IMG/VR virus record: IMGVR_UViG_3300049460_000375
Coordinates: 1-21,044 of that record
From: a virus
Reading direction: 5' to 3' (one strand)
DNA length: 21,044 nucleotides
The position numbers and the translations under genes are program-made. The notes under the pieces are model-generated. The model was not told the origin of the DNA. It searched no databases and worked only from the letters and a program-made list of their open reading frames with translations. Shown here piece after piece: positions 19,150 to 21,044 of the stretch; the stretch's first letter is position 1, and each line of letters opens with the position of its first letter.

Positions 19150-21044
19150 TCTGGTGCCTCCAAGTCATCCTCAAGCCCAGACTCATCAACTTCTAGAATT
19201 TCTTCCTCCCGCAAAATATTGAACACTAGAAATTTCTTTACAGCCTCCTCGAAGTCAGCCTTCAACACCCCGGAGTAATCTGTTTCCATATAAGCTTCTG
19301 CGCACCATTCGTCATCTGCAGTGACTTGTTTTTTAACACATAAGCCAGGTATATCTTCTCTGTTCTTATAGGAATAAAGCCATTTCTCTCTAATCTCCTC
19401 CCAGCGGCCGGAGAAGTCTGTCCGACCTTGCTGCTTGGTTTTCTCAAACCCATCATCTTTCCAATACCCAAACCACGTTTTTCTGCTTTCAGCTGCATGT
19501 GGTTTGTGAGCGGTGAAGACCATAATGCATGTGATAGTCCCCACCGGGGTGAAAAGCTCATCAGGCATGGACATAACGGCTTCAAGGCAGTGTTTAGATA
19601 ATAAGCTATGCTTTGTTTCATGCGGTGTTATCACACAAGACATCGGAACAATGGCGATTCCTGTGCCCCCTACTTTCAAACAATCAAGCATGTGCTCAAC
19701 GAAAGCTAGCTCATGAAGACCTTTCCCCTTCTGAGCATAAGGTGGATTTATCATTCCTATATCAGGCTGACGAGAAATAATCTCCTTAGTAATCGCATCA
19801 TCAAAACAGCTTCCTTGATGCAAATTAGCTTTTCCATCACCGCGAAGAATCATATTACTTGCTGCAAGCGCATACATATTTGGTTGCTGTTCTACACCTA
19901 TCAACCCGTATTGCTTTACTCTTGATTTCTCCTCATCGGTTATGCATTTTTTAAACATTTGATGCATTGCGGAAACAAGGAAACCTCCGGTACCACAGCA
20001 GGGGTCAAAAACCGTGCTGTCCTTTTGCACGTTTGCAATTCGTGAAAAAAGATCTGTAATATGACGAGGAGTTAGAACGATTCCAAGTGCCTTTTTATCA
20101 CCGCCTGTGTATCGCAGAAACTCGCCATAAAACTGGCCAATAATATCGTAATCATGGTAGACACTTATGAACGGCCAGGCATGGATATTAATTTTGTCAA
20201 TTAAGTTATAAAGCGGACTTTCACCCGTTAGTTTGTCCGCTCGACTCAATTCTGGATGAACGCGCAGAAATGAGTATGGCTGAATCATGTTTTGTTTTTT
20301 TGCGTGAGGTATATCAGACTTCTTGATTTCCTCCTCAATAGCATCGCAGAGTTTCTCTGGCAGCTCGTCTGGGGTGTACACAGAAAATACTTTTGAGAAA
20401 ACAAAATTACTTAAAGCAATCAAAACCCCGCTTACTAAAAGTGGCTTTTCACTTTCACTGAGTTTTGCGTAATCACGCATGTAATTGTGAAGATCTTTCG
20501 AGAAAGACATTAAATCCGAAAGGCGCCCTTTTTCAACCTCTGGATCGTAGGTTGCATGTTCGATTAGATTCTCAAAACCTATTATTTTATCGATCTGGGT
20601 GCCACTTTTATTATTCAAAGGCTTGTAGTCAGGAATTACGCCCGCTACGCTTCTAGGTTGTAAATATGTCGAAATACGCAAGCTGCCTTTTGTCTGTCCG
20701 CTACAGCCTATAGCGATGACATTAAACTCTTTTGCGAGATAACTTGCGTAATGGAGAGCACCATCAGCAGCAAAATCTTTGGGGCAGTCCAAGAGTTCGC
20801 TAGCGTGCTTTTTATTATCCGCCTTGCATTCAAAAATGATTACAAAGTCTTGTATTTTTTTTGATTTTATTATGAATTCCGGAGCACCTACGCCACCCTT
20901 TCCAGTTTTGCTTGCACTTCTAAGCAGGCTTTGTATTTTTGTATTCTGACTTTTCTGCTCTTCAATTATTATATCTTCATTGTCGAAGTAACCAAGATTT
21001 CTGAGCGTATCCCTAACTATATTTTCAGTAATTCTTTCGTTCAT
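19146..21044 (-). CDS. Fused nuclease-adenine methylase (BcgIA-like)
   Basis: Cuts and methylates DNA together with the specificity subunit. The 632-residue product is close to BcgIA (about 640). The N terminus has a PD-(D/E)xK-type nuclease: G-A-P55-E56, then FECK with E72 and K74. The N6-adenine methylase domain follows: motif X region GIVLTPRHI (321-329), motif I DPCCGTGGF (347-355) and motif IV NPPY (433-436). The C terminus is acidic. The ATG at 21042-21044 lies at the window edge; an upstream start outside the window is possible but MNERITENIVRDTL is a sensible beginning. Low GC, with T-rich stretches near 25% GC at 20821-20880, differs from the prophage. Confidence 0.88.
   Translation of the reverse strand: MNERITENIVRDTLRNLGYFDNEDIIIEEQKSQNTKIQSLLRSASKTGKGGVGAPEFIIKSKKIQDFVIIFECKADNKKHASELLDCPKDFAADGALHYASYLAKEFNVIAIGCSGQTKGSLRISTYLQPRSVAGVIPDYKPLNNKSGTQIDKIIGFENLIEHATYDPEVEKGRLSDLMSFSKDLHNYMRDYAKLSESEKPLLVSGVLIALSNFVFSKVFSVYTPDELPEKLCDAIEEEIKKSDIPHAKKQNMIQPYSFLRVHPELSRADKLTGESPLYNLIDKINIHAWPFISVYHDYDIIGQFYGEFLRYTGGDKKALGIVLTPRHITDLFSRIANVQKDSTVFDPCCGTGGFLVSAMHQMFKKCITDEEKSRVKQYGLIGVEQQPNMYALAASNMILRGDGKANLHQGSCFDDAITKEIISRQPDIGMINPPYAQKGKGLHELAFVEHMLDCLKVGGTGIAIVPMSCVITPHETKHSLLSKHCLEAVMSMPDELFTPVGTITCIMVFTAHKPHAAESRKTWFGYWKDDGFEKTKQQGRTDFSGRWEEIREKWLYSYKNREDIPGLCVKKQVTADDEWCAEAYMETDYSGVLKADFEEAVKKFLVFNILREEEILEVDESGLEDDLEAPE

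Overview
The window is most likely a prophage in a Pseudomonas-type gammaproteobacterium, joined at its integrase end to an AT-rich restriction-modification island. I infer Pseudomonas from the roughly 60% GC coding DNA, the PrtN-family (pyocin activator) protein, the CP76-type CII protein and the general gene order. None of this is a database result.

Layout. Positions 1-8159 (minus strand, read right to left) are a lambda-type cos packaging and head cassette: TerS (Nu1), TerL (gpA), an extra truncated TerL-like protein, gpW, portal (B), ClpP-like head protease (C), decoration protein D, major capsid E and a gpFII-like joining protein. No gpFI-like gene lies between E and FII. Tail genes would lie off the left edge. 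Positions 8160-8323 are a gene-free stretch just upstream of terS with repeated GTTCAC boxes, a likely cos region. A holin follows (8324-8668), then a minus-strand terminator and a 480-bp gene-free stretch (8714-9193) with five 11-bp-phased repeats, many GGACAG boxes, an AT-rich tract and a perfect dyad; this is a candidate replication origin or late control region. Positions 9194-13085 (minus) are the early lytic operon: Cro-like protein, CII-like protein, DksA/TraR zinc finger, Toprim-VapE primase-helicase and a small Q-like protein. Between cro and cII is a structured stretch ending in a plus-strand terminator, which may encode a small antisense RNA.

Positions 13086-13165 hold a divergent operator region with three similar 15-bp operators. 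Rightward on the plus strand come an S24-type CI repressor (13166-13891), a good promoter (13948-13976), a tight operon of small genes (including a KilAC-like protein, a short MTWPREFA-type protein, a PrtN-family protein and a membrane-anchored coiled-coil protein), a DUF4224 protein and a tyrosine integrase (16886-17953). Positions 17954-18198 are non-coding with three imperfect repeats and probably contain or border the attachment site. From 18199 to the right edge, GC falls sharply and a two-gene BcgI-like (type IIB) restriction-modification pair runs toward the integrase.

The most unusual item is the intact 321-codon TerL-like gene at 4628-5593. It is a diverged copy of only the ATPase half of the adjacent terminase. 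It lacks the TerS-binding N terminus and the nuclease domain, and its Walker B DE pair has become EQ. It looks like a retained, probably hydrolysis-defective terminase mimic.
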